Assembly (NCBI GenBank): GCA_021203305.1
Contig: JAJQBK010000009.1
Coordinates: forward strand, 1-64,000
Direction of reading: 5' to 3'
Source of the DNA: Lachnospiraceae bacterium
GTDB lineage: Bacteria; Bacillota; Clostridia; Lachnospirales; Lachnospiraceae
DNA: 64,000 bases
Part shown: positions 36,036 through 44,801 of the stretch, piece after piece
Numbering within the stretch: the stretch's first letter is position 1
How the letters are laid out: each line of letters opens with the position of its first letter
Notes under the pieces: generated by a model
Told to the model about the DNA's origin: nothing
The model's input: the letters and a program-made list of their open reading frames with translations, nothing else
Database searches by the model: none
Program-made: the position numbers and the translations under genes

Positions 36036-37724
36036 TCATGGCCGACCCATCTCCCTGAATTTCCTGTACCTGCTTTCCTTAAGCCTGCTGCCGCTTTGCT
36101 TCATCAGAGCCGCAAATTGCGGATACAGCGCCTCCTCCAGCATTTCCACGGCCTTCGCCGGGTCCTCATGAGCGCCGCCCTCCGGCTCCGGCACAATCCC
36201 ATCGATGACGCCCAGGCCCAGAAGGTCCTTCGCCGTCATCTTCATGGCCTCACAGGCCTCCCCGCTTCTGGAAGCGTCCTTCCACAGAATGGAGGCAAAG
36301 CCCTCCGGGGAGAGAATGGCGTAAACCGCGTTCTCCTGCATCAGCACCCGGTCCGCCACCCCGAGAGCCAGAGCTCCGCCGCTGTTGCCCTCCCCGGTGA
36401 CCACAGAAATGACCGGCACCTTCAGGCTGCTCATCTCCATCAGATTGCGGGCGATGGCCTCGCCCTGCCCCTTCTCCTCCGCCTCAACACCGGGATAGGC
36501 GCCTGTGGTATCGATAAAGGTAATCACCGGACGGTGAAATTTCTCCGCCTGCTTCATCAGGCGCAGGGCCTTACGATAGCCCTCCGGGCCGGGCATGCCG
36601 AAATTACATTTCATTTTTTCTTCCAGGGTTTTTCCCTTCCTGGTGCCGATGACCGTCACCGGAACACCGTGATACAGGGCGACGCCTCCGAGGATCGCCA
36701 TATCCTCGCGGCTCTGCCTGTCTCCCCTGCACTCAAAAAACTCCGTAAACAGGCCATCGATATAATCCTGGATGCCGGGTCGTTTCCAGTGTCTGGCGAT
36801 CAGAAGCTTTTCCGCCCCGCTGAGCCGGGTTTCCCGGCCATTGCCGGGCGTTTCGCTTCTTTTCGCCCCGCGGCCGCTGACAACTCCCTTCTGATGCAGA
36901 GTCAGAATTCTGATCAGCGTCTGGCGCATCTGATTTCGCGGCACCACCTGGTCCACAAAGCCGTGGGCCTCCTGAAATTCCGCCCGCTGAAAGCCCTCCG
37001 GAAGCTTCTGGTGAATGGTATCCTCAATCACTCGCTGGCCGGCAAATCCGATCAAAGCCCCCGGCTCCGCCAGAATAATATCGCCCAGAGAAGCGAAGCT
37101 GGCTGTCACCCCTCCGGTGGTCGGGTGGGTCAGTACGGAAACATATAAAAGCCCTTTTTCAGAAAAACGGGAGATGGCGGCGCTGGTCTTGGCCATCTGC
37201 ATCAGGGAAAGAATCCCCTCCTGCATTCTGGCTCCGCCGCTGGCACAGAATAAAATCAGCGGGAGACGATGAGAAGCGGCATACTCCACCGCCCGGGTAA
37301 TCTTTTCCCCAACCACGGTGCCCATGCTTCCCATCATGAAGCGGCTGTCCATGACGCCCACCACACATTTATATCCGCCGATGGAGCCAGCCGCCGTCAC
37401 CACGGCCTCCTTCAGGCCGGACCTTGCGCTGGCCGCCTCCAGCTTCTTTGGATAATCAGGAAACTGTAACGGGTCCGCCGCCCCCAGATCCTCATCCAGC
37501 TCCTTCATGGAGCCATCGTCCAGGACAGAATTGAGACGAAAATAAGCGCCCACCGGAAAATGGTGGCCGCAATAGGGGCAAAGATACTGTTCCTGTACAA
37601 TCAGGCGCTTATCGCTCTCTCTTTGACAGTCCGGGCAGACGACCCTCTCTTCGAGGGCGTTCTGCTCCCTGACCGCCCTGTTGGCTAAAGACCTCGCGCG
37701 GTTTTTCGTAGATATTGAAGGCAT
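36036..37724 (-). CDS. accDA: Fused acetyl-CoA carboxylase carboxyltransferase, beta-alpha (AccD-AccA)
   Basis: 562 aa. Transfers CO2 from biotin to acetyl-CoA, the first step of fatty-acid synthesis. Residues 1-~285 are AccD with the zinc ribbon (Cys30, 33, 49, 52: CPDCQ and CPYCG) and GGARMQEGILSLMQMA. Residues ~310-562 are AccA (GTRKGKTLEEKMKCNFGMP, TGAYPGVEAEEKGQ, GEGNSGGALALGVADRV). A ~25-residue Arg/Gly/Glu-rich linker joins them. E. coli uses two proteins; single-chain forms occur in some Clostridia. The biotin carboxylase and biotin carrier genes are not in this operon. Confidence 0.93.
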   Translation of the reverse strand: MPSISTKNRARSLANRAVREQNALEERVVCPDCQRESDKRLIVQEQYLCPYCGHHFPVGAYFRLNSVLDDGSMKELDEDLGAADPLQFPDYPKKLEAASARSGLKEAVVTAAGSIGGYKCVVGVMDSRFMMGSMGTVVGEKITRAVEYAASHRLPLILFCASGGARMQEGILSLMQMAKTSAAISRFSEKGLLYVSVLTHPTTGGVTASFASLGDIILAEPGALIGFAGQRVIEDTIHQKLPEGFQRAEFQEAHGFVDQVVPRNQMRQTLIRILTLHQKGVVSGRGAKRSETPGNGRETRLSGAEKLLIARHWKRPGIQDYIDGLFTEFFECRGDRQSREDMAILGGVALYHGVPVTVIGTRKGKTLEEKMKCNFGMPGPEGYRKALRLMKQAEKFHRPVITFIDTTGAYPGVEAEEKGQGEAIARNLMEMSSLKVPVISVVTGEGNSGGALALGVADRVLMQENAVYAILSPEGFASILWKDASRSGEACEAMKMTAKDLLGLGVIDGIVPEPEGGAHEDPAKAVEMLEEALYPQFAALMKQSGSRLKESRYRKFREMGRP

Positions 37725-37751
37725 GTTACTCCTCGCAGCCGCCCTTCCCTC

Positions 37752-37985
37752 TTATGAAAGGGAGGCCAGATAATTTACAATATCGCCAACGGTCACAAAC
37801 TCCGCCAGCTTCTCCTCCTCGATCTGGATGCCAAACTCATCCTCCAGATTCATGGAAAGCTCCACGCTGTCCAGGGAATCGATTCCCGGATCATCCTTTA
37901 AGGACGCCTCCATGGTGACCTTCTCCTCATCAACAGCCAATGTATCCACAATGATCTTCTTTACCTTTTCAAATTCCATCTTCAT
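37752..37985 (-). CDS. acpP: Acyl carrier protein
   Basis: 77 aa, acidic. Ser37 in [10 protein letters not shown] receives the phosphopantetheine arm that carries the growing chain. First gene of the fab operon; AAGGAGAA precedes the ATG. A second ATG two codons in is also possible. Confidence 0.97.
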   Translation of the reverse strand: MKMEFEKVKKIIVDTLAVDEEKVTMEASLKDDPGIDSLDSVELSMNLEDEFGIQIEEEKLAEFVTVGDIVNYLASLS

Positions 37986-38036
37986 TTCTCCTTAAAATAA
38001 TTTAATTAAAATTTTTTAAATAAAATTTCAACAGCT

Positions 38037-38065
38037 ATTCTACGAAAGTCCTCACGCTTTGTCAA
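38037..38065 (-). promoter_or_regulatory. Sigma-A promoter of the fab operon, with AT-rich operator-like downstream region
   Basis: TTGACA (38060-38065), 17 bp, TAGAAT (38037-38042) on the minus strand. Between it and the acpP start, 37992-38030 is an AT-only, imperfectly palindromic stretch (TTTAAAAAATTTTAATTAAA), a candidate site for the MarR/FabT-like regulator at the end of the operon. Confidence 0.8.
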
Positions 38066-38091
38066 TACAAAAAATGAACAATCCAGACAGC

Positions 38092-38139
38092 AAAAGAACC
38101 GCGGATATGCACAATCCCGTGCATGATCCGCGGTTTTTG
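38092..38139. terminator. Bidirectional intrinsic terminator between mntR-like gene and fab operon
   Basis: AACCGCGGAT and ATCCGCGGTT arms with an inner TGCAC/GTGCA pair. T-rich runs lie on both sides. Mainly ends the DtxR-family transcript on the minus strand. Confidence 0.85.
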
Positions 38140-38229
38140 TTCTCCTGCTGTCGCTTTTTCTCCGTATACCCTGCAGTCTCTTCCAGACTATGCCTGCCCT
38201 TCCGAATCCATACGTCCGGCGGCACCCTC

Positions 38230-38610
38230 CTATGCCTCCGACTGTTCCTCCGCCATATGCCTCGTGATAAATTCCTTCATTGCCTGGAAGCTCTCCACGC
38301 TCAGGGTATGCTCAATCTTGCAGGCGTCCGCCTCCGCCACCGCGTCATCCACCCCGAGACTGACTAAAAAGCAGTGAAACAGCTCATGCCGCTCAATCAC
38401 CCTCTCCGCGATCTCCCGGCCCGCATCGGTCAATGTGATCTGATACCCGTCGATTTTCAGATACCCTCCGTCCTCCAGGCTGTGCACCGCCACACTGACG
38501 CTTGGCTTGCTCACGCCCAGATCCCTGACAATATCGATAGCCCGCACATTTCCCTTTTTCCTGCTGATCCTCAATACACTCTCCAGATAATCCTCGCCCG
38601 ATTCATGCAT
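38230..38610 (-). CDS. mntR: Metal-dependent DtxR/MntR-family repressor
   Basis: 126 aa. N-terminal winged HTH (VRAIDIVRDLGVSKPSVSVAVHSLED) followed by the metal-binding dimer domain (ERHELFHCFLVSLGVD, ACKIEHTLS), whose Glu/His/Cys pattern fits Mn or Fe sensing. It lacks the SH3 domain of DtxR, as MntR does. Likely represses metal uptake when metal is plentiful; no transporter gene is beside it. AAAAGGAGG precedes the ATG. The assignment of Mn over Fe is tentative. Confidence 0.85.
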   Translation of the reverse strand: MHESGEDYLESVLRISRKKGNVRAIDIVRDLGVSKPSVSVAVHSLEDGGYLKIDGYQITLTDAGREIAERVIERHELFHCFLVSLGVDDAVAEADACKIEHTLSVESFQAMKEFITRHMAEEQSEA

Positions 38611-38809
38611 CCCGAATACCTCCTTTTTCCTTATTACATATACTTACCTGTATCATCCTTTTTGGGCCAATTACTCAAACGCCTTAAAAACAGGATGACG
38701 AAACATACGTACTTTTGAATATTTCCCGCCACTCAAATACTTTGATAATCACCATACAAAGTGAAGCTTTCCATCTTTTATGATATTGCAATACAGAGTG
38801 TGCAACCCT

Positions 38810-41800
38810 TTATATCTCAGTATAAATCTCCTTCTCCATTTTGTCCAGAATCATCTCCGCGTCCGCGAGCAGAATCCGCGCGTCCTTCTCCGCCACCCCG
38901 GTCAGCCGGGATCGGTACGTAAACGTAGGCGTTCCCACGGGCGTGAAGGTCATGGAACCGCCAAGGGAGCGGATAAAGCCCGGAATTTTGTCCGCCTCCA
39001 CCTTCGCGTCAGGCTTCAGCACAAACTGCAGCCGGTTTCCCGTATTTTTGATCTCCGTCATGCGCATTCTCTGCCCACGCACCCGCAGGATGTTGATGCG
39101 AAGCAGATGCTCCACCGGCTCCGGCGCTGTGCCGAAGCGATCCTTCAGCTCCGCAAGCATATCCTCCTTCTCGTCCGCGGTCTCCACCCCGGCGATCCGC
39201 TTGTAAATATCCAGCTTCTGTCCCTCATTGACAATATATTCCTCCGGGATAAAGGCGTCCGCACTGATCTCCACAGTGGTGTTTAACTCCTCGCGCACAG
39301 GCTCGCCCTTCGCCGCGGCCACCGCCTCGTTCAGCATTTTGCAGTAAAGATCATAGCCCACCGCCTCCAGATGCCCGCTCTGGGAACGGCCCAGGATATT
39401 GCCCGCGCCCCGGATTTCCAGATCCCGCATGGCAATCTTAAAGCCGCTGCCCAGATCCGTAAATTCCCGGATGGCCTGCAGCCGCTTTTCCGCCGTCTCC
39501 TTCAGAAGCTTCCCCCTGTGATACATCATAAAGGCGTAGGCAACCCGGTTGGAACGCCCCACCCTTCCCCGCAGCTGATAGAGCTGGGCTAGCCCCATAC
39601 TGTCCGCGTCATGGATGATCATGGTGTTGGCATTGGGAATATCCATGCCGGTCTCGATAATGGTGGTGGAGATCAACACATCGACGCTGCCGGTCACAAA
39701 CTCATACATGATCCGCTCCAGCTCATGCTCCGCCATCTGGCCGTGGGCGAAGGCCACCCTGGCCTCCGGCACTAAGGACGTCACCGCCGCGGCCACCATG
39801 TCGATATCGTTGACCCGGTTGTATACGTAAAAGACCTGTCCTCCCCGGGCAAGCTCACGGACAATGGCCTCCCTGACCATCTCCTCGTTATATTCGCAGA
39901 CAAACGTCTGAATGGGCAGCCGGTCCTGAGGCGCCTCCTCCAAAAGGCTCATGTCCCTGACCCCGATCAGGCTCATGTGCAGCGTACGGGGAATGGGCGT
40001 GGCGGTCAGCGTCAGCACATCCACGCTCTCCTTGAGCTTCTTGATCTTTTCCTTGGCGGCCACGCCAAAGCGCTGCTCCTCATCGATGATCAAAAGTCCC
40101 AGATCCTTAAATTCCACATCTTTGGAAAGCACCCTGTGCGTGCCGATGACAATGTCCGTCATCCCTTTCCGCAGATTTCCCACGGTCCGCTTCTGCTCCG
40201 TGGGCGTGCGGAAACGGCACAAAAGCTCCACAGTCACCGGATAGTCCTTCATCCGCTGGGAAAAGGTCTGATAGTGCTGCTCGGCCAGGATCGTGGTGGG
40301 CACCAGGTAGACCACCTGCTTGCCCTCCTGCACTGCCTTAAACGCGGCCCGGATGGCGATTTCCGTCTTGCCGTAGCCCACATCGCCGCAGATCAGCCGG
40401 TCCATAATCTTAGGACTCTCCATGTCCTTCTTGACAGCCTCGATGGCGGCCAGCTGATCCTCGGTTTCTTCATAGGGAAATAATTCCTCAAATTCCTTCT
40501 GCCACTCCGTGTCCGGTCCATAGATGTAGCCGTTCATCCGCTGTCTGTGAGCGTACAGATCCACCAGGTCCTGGGCCACAGTCTCCACCGCCTGCTTCAC
40601 CTTCTGGCGGGTACGGCTCCACTCATTCGTCCCCAGCTTTGTCAGCTTCGGCTCCTTCCCGTCGGCGGAGCTGTATTTCTGTAATAAATGCAGTCCTGTG
40701 GTGGGCAGATAAATATGGCCTCCATCCCGGTAGGCCAGCTTCAGATAGTCCCGGACCACATGGGACACCTCCACCTTCTCAATGCCCTCATAGCGAGCCA
40801 GGCCGTACATCTCATGAACCACGTAATCCCCCACATGAAGCTCCGCGAAATCCCGGACCGGATCGGAGGAGGGCTTTTTCTTTCTCCGCGAGGTCTTCTC
40901 CGCCCCGAAAATATCCGTGTCCGCGATCACCACAAAACCGAGGGAAGGGTACTCAAAGCCATGAGCCACGCTGCCCTGCATGCAGAGCACCTCGCCGGGC
41001 ACCGGCTCCCGGTACGGGTCGTCCGTAAAGACCGCCGGCAGCTCATATTCCCTGATATTCTCCGCCAGCCGCCTTGCCCTGGTGCGGGACGGGGATAAGA
41101 GCACCACCCGGCTGCGCCTTCTCTTGTATCCTGTCAGATCCCGGATCAGGGTCTCAAAGCTTTTATTATAGGAAGAAACCGGTTTGCAGGAAATCTCGTA
41201 CTGCTCTTTGGGCATAAAAAGCTCACTCTGAGACGGCAGCATGGATAAGGTCAGCACATGGCGGCTCCCAAGCGCAGCGGCAGCCTCCGCGGCCGGACAG
41301 ATCAGCCCCGTCTGCCCCGGCAGCAGATAGCCCTTCTCCAGACGGGCGGACATACTCTCCCGAAACTCCAGCTCCACCGCCCGGGCGTGCTCCTCGATTC
41401 TGGCGGGTTCCTCCAGAATAACGACGCTTCTGTCATTTTCTATGTAATCCAGAAGGCTTTCCGTATTTTCATAAAAATAGTGCAGATAGCTGTCCAGATT
41501 GACCACGGAATACCAGGAAAAAAGAGCCTCCTCCAGCTCCTTTGTCTGCGTGTGAATCCGATACGCCTCCTCCGTCTGAAAGCTCTTCCGGAAAAGCTCC
41601 TCCTGGGCGGCGGCCTCTTTTTTGATCCGCTCCATGCCGGCCTTCAGAAGCTCCTCGCTTAAAATCATCTCCGAAGCCGGAAAAATACGGACGCTCCTCA
41701 GCTCTTCCATGGAGCGCTGGGTCTCGGCGTCATAGCTTCTGAGTGAATCCACCTCGTCCCCCCAGAGCTCGACGCGCACCGGATTCTCCCCGGTCAGCTC

Positions 41801-42343
41801 AAAAATATCGATCAGGTCTCCCCGCATGGCAAACTGGCCGGGCCGCTCGGCCTGGGCGCATTTCTCGTAGCCAAGACTCACCAGCCGCTCGGCCAGCCGC
41901 GCCATATCCAGGGCCTGGTCCCGCTTAATCTCAATGATGCTCTCCTCATAGACCTTCCGCGGAATCTGGGGCGTCATCAGAGCGTCAAAGGTGGTGACAA
42001 TGGTCACCGCCTGCTTTAATAAAAGCCGCTTCAGAACCCGGATGCGCTCTCCGGTCTGTTCATTGGAGTGGACGTCCGCCTGGTAAAAAATCAGATCCCT
42101 GGCCGGATACAGGCAGACATTCCGGTCATAGAAGCGCACCTGCTCGCAGATCTTCCTGGCCTCCAGCTCGCTGTAGGTCACAATGACCTTCACTCTGGCG
42201 TCCCCGCAAAGGCCGTAGGCCATATGCCACTTCTGCGCGTCAATGCAGCCGCTTAAAGACAGAATCCCCGGTCTTTTGGCCAGAAATTCCTGCATCCTGT
42301 CAAATTGTGCCAATTCATGTAATGGTGAAAATAATGCCCGCAT
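38810..42343 (-). CDS. mfd: Transcription-repair coupling factor Mfd
   Basis: 1177 aa, normal length. Displaces RNA polymerase stalled at DNA damage and recruits UvrA. N-terminal UvrB-like modules, a CarD/RNAP-interaction domain at about 490-550 (HVGDYVVHEMYGLARYEGIE), the helicase P-loop GDVGYGKTEIA (~650), DEEQ box IIDEEQRFGV (~750), GRVGRSNRVAYAF, and the C-terminal TRCF domain. It follows pth at 104 bp, a common pairing in Bacillota. 38611-38809 after it holds no gene I can support. Confidence 0.97.
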   Translation of the reverse strand: MRALFSPLHELAQFDRMQEFLAKRPGILSLSGCIDAQKWHMAYGLCGDARVKVIVTYSELEARKICEQVRFYDRNVCLYPARDLIFYQADVHSNEQTGERIRVLKRLLLKQAVTIVTTFDALMTPQIPRKVYEESIIEIKRDQALDMARLAERLVSLGYEKCAQAERPGQFAMRGDLIDIFELTGENPVRVELWGDEVDSLRSYDAETQRSMEELRSVRIFPASEMILSEELLKAGMERIKKEAAAQEELFRKSFQTEEAYRIHTQTKELEEALFSWYSVVNLDSYLHYFYENTESLLDYIENDRSVVILEEPARIEEHARAVELEFRESMSARLEKGYLLPGQTGLICPAAEAAAALGSRHVLTLSMLPSQSELFMPKEQYEISCKPVSSYNKSFETLIRDLTGYKRRRSRVVLLSPSRTRARRLAENIREYELPAVFTDDPYREPVPGEVLCMQGSVAHGFEYPSLGFVVIADTDIFGAEKTSRRKKKPSSDPVRDFAELHVGDYVVHEMYGLARYEGIEKVEVSHVVRDYLKLAYRDGGHIYLPTTGLHLLQKYSSADGKEPKLTKLGTNEWSRTRQKVKQAVETVAQDLVDLYAHRQRMNGYIYGPDTEWQKEFEELFPYEETEDQLAAIEAVKKDMESPKIMDRLICGDVGYGKTEIAIRAAFKAVQEGKQVVYLVPTTILAEQHYQTFSQRMKDYPVTVELLCRFRTPTEQKRTVGNLRKGMTDIVIGTHRVLSKDVEFKDLGLLIIDEEQRFGVAAKEKIKKLKESVDVLTLTATPIPRTLHMSLIGVRDMSLLEEAPQDRLPIQTFVCEYNEEMVREAIVRELARGGQVFYVYNRVNDIDMVAAAVTSLVPEARVAFAHGQMAEHELERIMYEFVTGSVDVLISTTIIETGMDIPNANTMIIHDADSMGLAQLYQLRGRVGRSNRVAYAFMMYHRGKLLKETAEKRLQAIREFTDLGSGFKIAMRDLEIRGAGNILGRSQSGHLEAVGYDLYCKMLNEAVAAAKGEPVREELNTTVEISADAFIPEEYIVNEGQKLDIYKRIAGVETADEKEDMLAELKDRFGTAPEPVEHLLRINILRVRGQRMRMTEIKNTGNRLQFVLKPDAKVEADKIPGFIRSLGGSMTFTPVGTPTFTYRSRLTGVAEKDARILLADAEMILDKMEKEIYTEI

Positions 42344-42447
42344 GTTTCCCCCGCAAGTATTCCCTTCTCCTCCGCTTTCTCCGCAGCGGTGTTCTATCTA
42401 TGGCCCTGATGCAGCCGGATCTTTCCAACCATTCAACGCCCGAATCT

Positions 42448-43017
42448 CTACTCCGCCCCGTTGCAGCAGTTCATGGCCTCGTCCACCCCCTGCTCCATAA
42501 TGATTTCCACGGCCTTCACAGCCTTCTCCATGCCCTTTTGGGCTAACACTCTGTCCTCCGCGGAGAACCGTCCCAGCACATGACCGATCTGGTCGCGCCC
42601 CGCGGGTACGCCGCCCACGCCCACCCGCACCCTGGCAAACGCCTCCGTCCCCAGCTGCGCGATAATGCTCTTCACTCCGTTGTGCCCGCCGGCGCTGCCC
42701 TTCGGGCGCACCCGAATCCTTCCCGGCGGCAGGGCGATGTCATCATAAATGATAATCAGCTCTCTCTCCACATCCACCTTGTAAAAGTCCGTCACCGCCC
42801 TCACACAGTCGCCGCTGGAATTCATAAACGTCAGAGGCTTCACCAGAATGACCTTCTGCCCATTTATGATTCCCTTTCCGATCAAACCTTTATGTTTTAA
42901 TTCCTTTACAGAAATTCCATACTTCTCCGCCAGCATATCCAGGGTGTCAAAGCCCGTGTTATGTCTGGTGTGCTCATACTCTTTTCCCGGGTTCCCCAGG
43001 CCGCAGATCACATACAT
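42448..43017 (-). CDS. pth: Peptidyl-tRNA hydrolase
   Basis: 189 aa. Recycles tRNA from peptidyl-tRNAs dropped by ribosomes. YVICGLGNPGKEYEHTRHNTGF at the N-terminus holds the catalytic His and conserved Asn; MNSSGDCV, IIIYDDIALPPGRIRV and GSAGGHNGVKSI are intact. The ATG at 43017 (after GGGGAGGACTTCT) is chosen; the 47 codons upstream in frame are not family-like. A 154-bp nested inverted repeat sits ~80 bp upstream. Confidence 0.96.
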   Translation of the reverse strand: MYVICGLGNPGKEYEHTRHNTGFDTLDMLAEKYGISVKELKHKGLIGKGIINGQKVILVKPLTFMNSSGDCVRAVTDFYKVDVERELIIIYDDIALPPGRIRVRPKGSAGGHNGVKSIIAQLGTEAFARVRVGVGGVPAGRDQIGHVLGRFSAEDRVLAQKGMEKAVKAVEIIMEQGVDEAMNCCNGAE

Positions 43018-43098
43018 AGAAGTCCTCCCCTCCCGCGAAATAATTATCTGCTGTTTCCGCGTTCTAAATCCGCACATCATGAATTGCTGCAAGTCAAA

Positions 43099-43252
43099 GC
43101 GCGGAAAGGCATAAACTTTCGAGCGATTTCTTCGCGATGGAGATGAGACTATTGACAATCGTGGAAGCCTCTGCCGAACACGATTGTCACGCCCATAGGC
43201 TCATCGGAATGCCCCGCGAAGCATGAGCTCGAAAGTTTATGCCTTTTCACGC
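43099..43252. repeat. 154-bp nested inverted repeat upstream of pth
   Basis: Outer arms of 26 bp with two mismatches (AAAGGCATAAACTTTCGAGC, ending 43124, against GCTCGAAAGTTTATGCC from 43227). Inside, in nested order: CTTCGCG/CGCGAAG, GATGAG/CTCATC, then GACAATCGTG/CACGATTGTC around a 15-nt loop. The whole element can fold as one long, bulged rod. No clear target-site duplication was seen. Confidence 0.8.
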
Positions 43253-43306
43253 GAAACATTTGCCGCAATCCCCCGCTCCCCCACAAATATTCCTTATTCT
43301 ACAGGC

Positions 43307-43343
43307 AAAAGAGAGGGATGTCAAGCAATTGACATCCCTCTTA
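43307..43343 (-). terminator. Intrinsic terminator of spoVG
   Basis: AGAGGGATGTCAA and TTGACATCCCTCT pair perfectly around a 4-nt loop. On the minus strand CTCTTTT follows. 25 bp after the spoVG stop. Confidence 0.9.
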
Positions 43344-43367
43344 CTTACCTTCTCTTACTTCTCTTAC

Positions 43368-43652
43368 TTAAAATGCTTCTCTGGTATCCTCCGCGGAAGC
43401 AACCGCTCTCCCATAGGCCTCCAGGATTTGCTCCTGCAATGCCCTGCGCGTCTCTGAATTGATCGGATGCGCTATGTCCCGGTTCTCCCCGTCAGTACCT
43501 TTCCTGCTGGGCATGGCGATGAATAACCCCTTATCACCGTCGATCACCTTAATACCATGTACTACGAACACTCCGTCAATCGTGATGGAAACGACGGCCT
43601 TCATCTTGCCCTCGCCCGCGATCAACCTCACCCGTACATCTGTGATGTTCAT
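43368..43652 (-). CDS. spoVG: Septation/sporulation regulator SpoVG
   Basis: 94 aa. A small nucleic-acid-binding protein needed for normal sporulation and cell-envelope control in Bacillota. [28 protein letters not shown] and [16 protein letters not shown] are the conserved blocks. It lies 27 bp after glgD with no terminator between, so it may be read from the glgC promoter. Confidence 0.96.
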   Translation of the reverse strand: MNITDVRVRLIAGEGKMKAVVSITIDGVFVVHGIKVIDGDKGLFIAMPSRKGTDGENRDIAHPINSETRRALQEQILEAYGRAVASAEDTREAF

Positions 43653-43679
43653 TTTGATAACCTCTCTGTATAATCTCCC

Positions 43680-44798
43680 TTATACATGAGAATCGTTATC
43701 GTTCATTACAAGTTTTATTTCGCCCGGTTCACCGATGAGAGTAGTATTAGCACGTATTGTGTCGCGGCTTTCTACGATACAATTCTCAATATAAGTATTA
43801 TCCCCGATGTAAACATCATTCAGGATAATAGAATTCTTAATTGTAACATTGTTTCCAACGTATACTTTCTTGAAAATAACGGAATTCTCCACGTTGCCGT
43901 TGACGATGCATCCGCTGGCGACCAAACTGTTCTTTACCTTGCTGCCCGCGTTGAATTTCGCCGGGGCCATATCCTCCACCTTGGTGTAAATATCGGGATA
44001 TGTCTTAAAGAAGTAATCACGCATATCCTTCTTTAAGAAGTCCATATTGGTGTCATAATAATCCTGTACGCTCGCGATATTGGACCAGTATTCACTGAAT
44101 TTGTAGCCGTAAATTTTCTTTGTGTCTTTGTAACGGACCAGCACGTCGCGGACGAAATCATATCTGCCCTCCTCCGCGCACTGCTCCAGAAGCTCAATCA
44201 GAAGGCGTCTGCGCAGGACATAGATGCCGCAGGAGATCTGCTTGCCGCTCTGGGCCACCGGCTTCTCCACAAACTCCGTAATGCGGCACTCGTCATCCAT
44301 GCGGATCACGCCATATCTCTCAAGATTTGTATCCTCAGGCATTTCCTTGCAGACAACAGTGATCTCCGCCTTCTTTTTAATGTGGTAGTCTAACACCTTA
44401 TTGTAATCCATCTTGTACACGCAGTCGCCGGAAGCAATGATCACATAAGACTCATGGCTCTGCTTGAGATTCCACATGGCCTGATACATGGCGTCCGCCG
44501 TGCCCCGGTACCAGTTCGGATTGTCGGCGGTGATCACAGGAGTCAGAACCTGCAGCCCGCCCTGCTTGCGCCCGAAATCCCACCATTTGGAGGAGCTTAA
44601 GTGTTCGTTCAGGCTGCGTCCGTTGTACTGTGTCATCACGAGCACGCTCTGGACACCGGAATTGCTCATATTGCTCAGCGCGAAATCAATCGCCCTGTAG
44701 CTGCCCGCCACAGGCATGGCGCTGACCGCCCTGTTCTGAGCCAGTACTTTCATTCTGTAGCTGTTGCCGCCCGCTAATATTATACCGATTGCTCTCAT
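43680..44798 (-). CDS. glgD: Glucose-1-phosphate adenylyltransferase regulatory subunit GlgD
   Basis: 372 aa. Paralogue of GlgC that pairs with it in Bacillota and is thought to modulate rather than catalyse ADP-glucose formation. N-terminal nucleotidyltransferase fold (GIILAGGNSYRMKVL, with a modified nucleotide loop compared with GlgC), C-terminal left-handed beta-helix of hexapeptide repeats (about 280-365). Its start is 3 nt after the glgC stop. Confidence 0.94.
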   Translation of the reverse strand: MRAIGIILAGGNSYRMKVLAQNRAVSAMPVAGSYRAIDFALSNMSNSGVQSVLVMTQYNGRSLNEHLSSSKWWDFGRKQGGLQVLTPVITADNPNWYRGTADAMYQAMWNLKQSHESYVIIASGDCVYKMDYNKVLDYHIKKKAEITVVCKEMPEDTNLERYGVIRMDDECRITEFVEKPVAQSGKQISCGIYVLRRRLLIELLEQCAEEGRYDFVRDVLVRYKDTKKIYGYKFSEYWSNIASVQDYYDTNMDFLKKDMRDYFFKTYPDIYTKVEDMAPAKFNAGSKVKNSLVASGCIVNGNVENSVIFKKVYVGNNVTIKNSIILNDVYIGDNTYIENCIVESRDTIRANTTLIGEPGEIKLVMNDNDSHV

Positions 44799-44801
44799 GT
44801 C

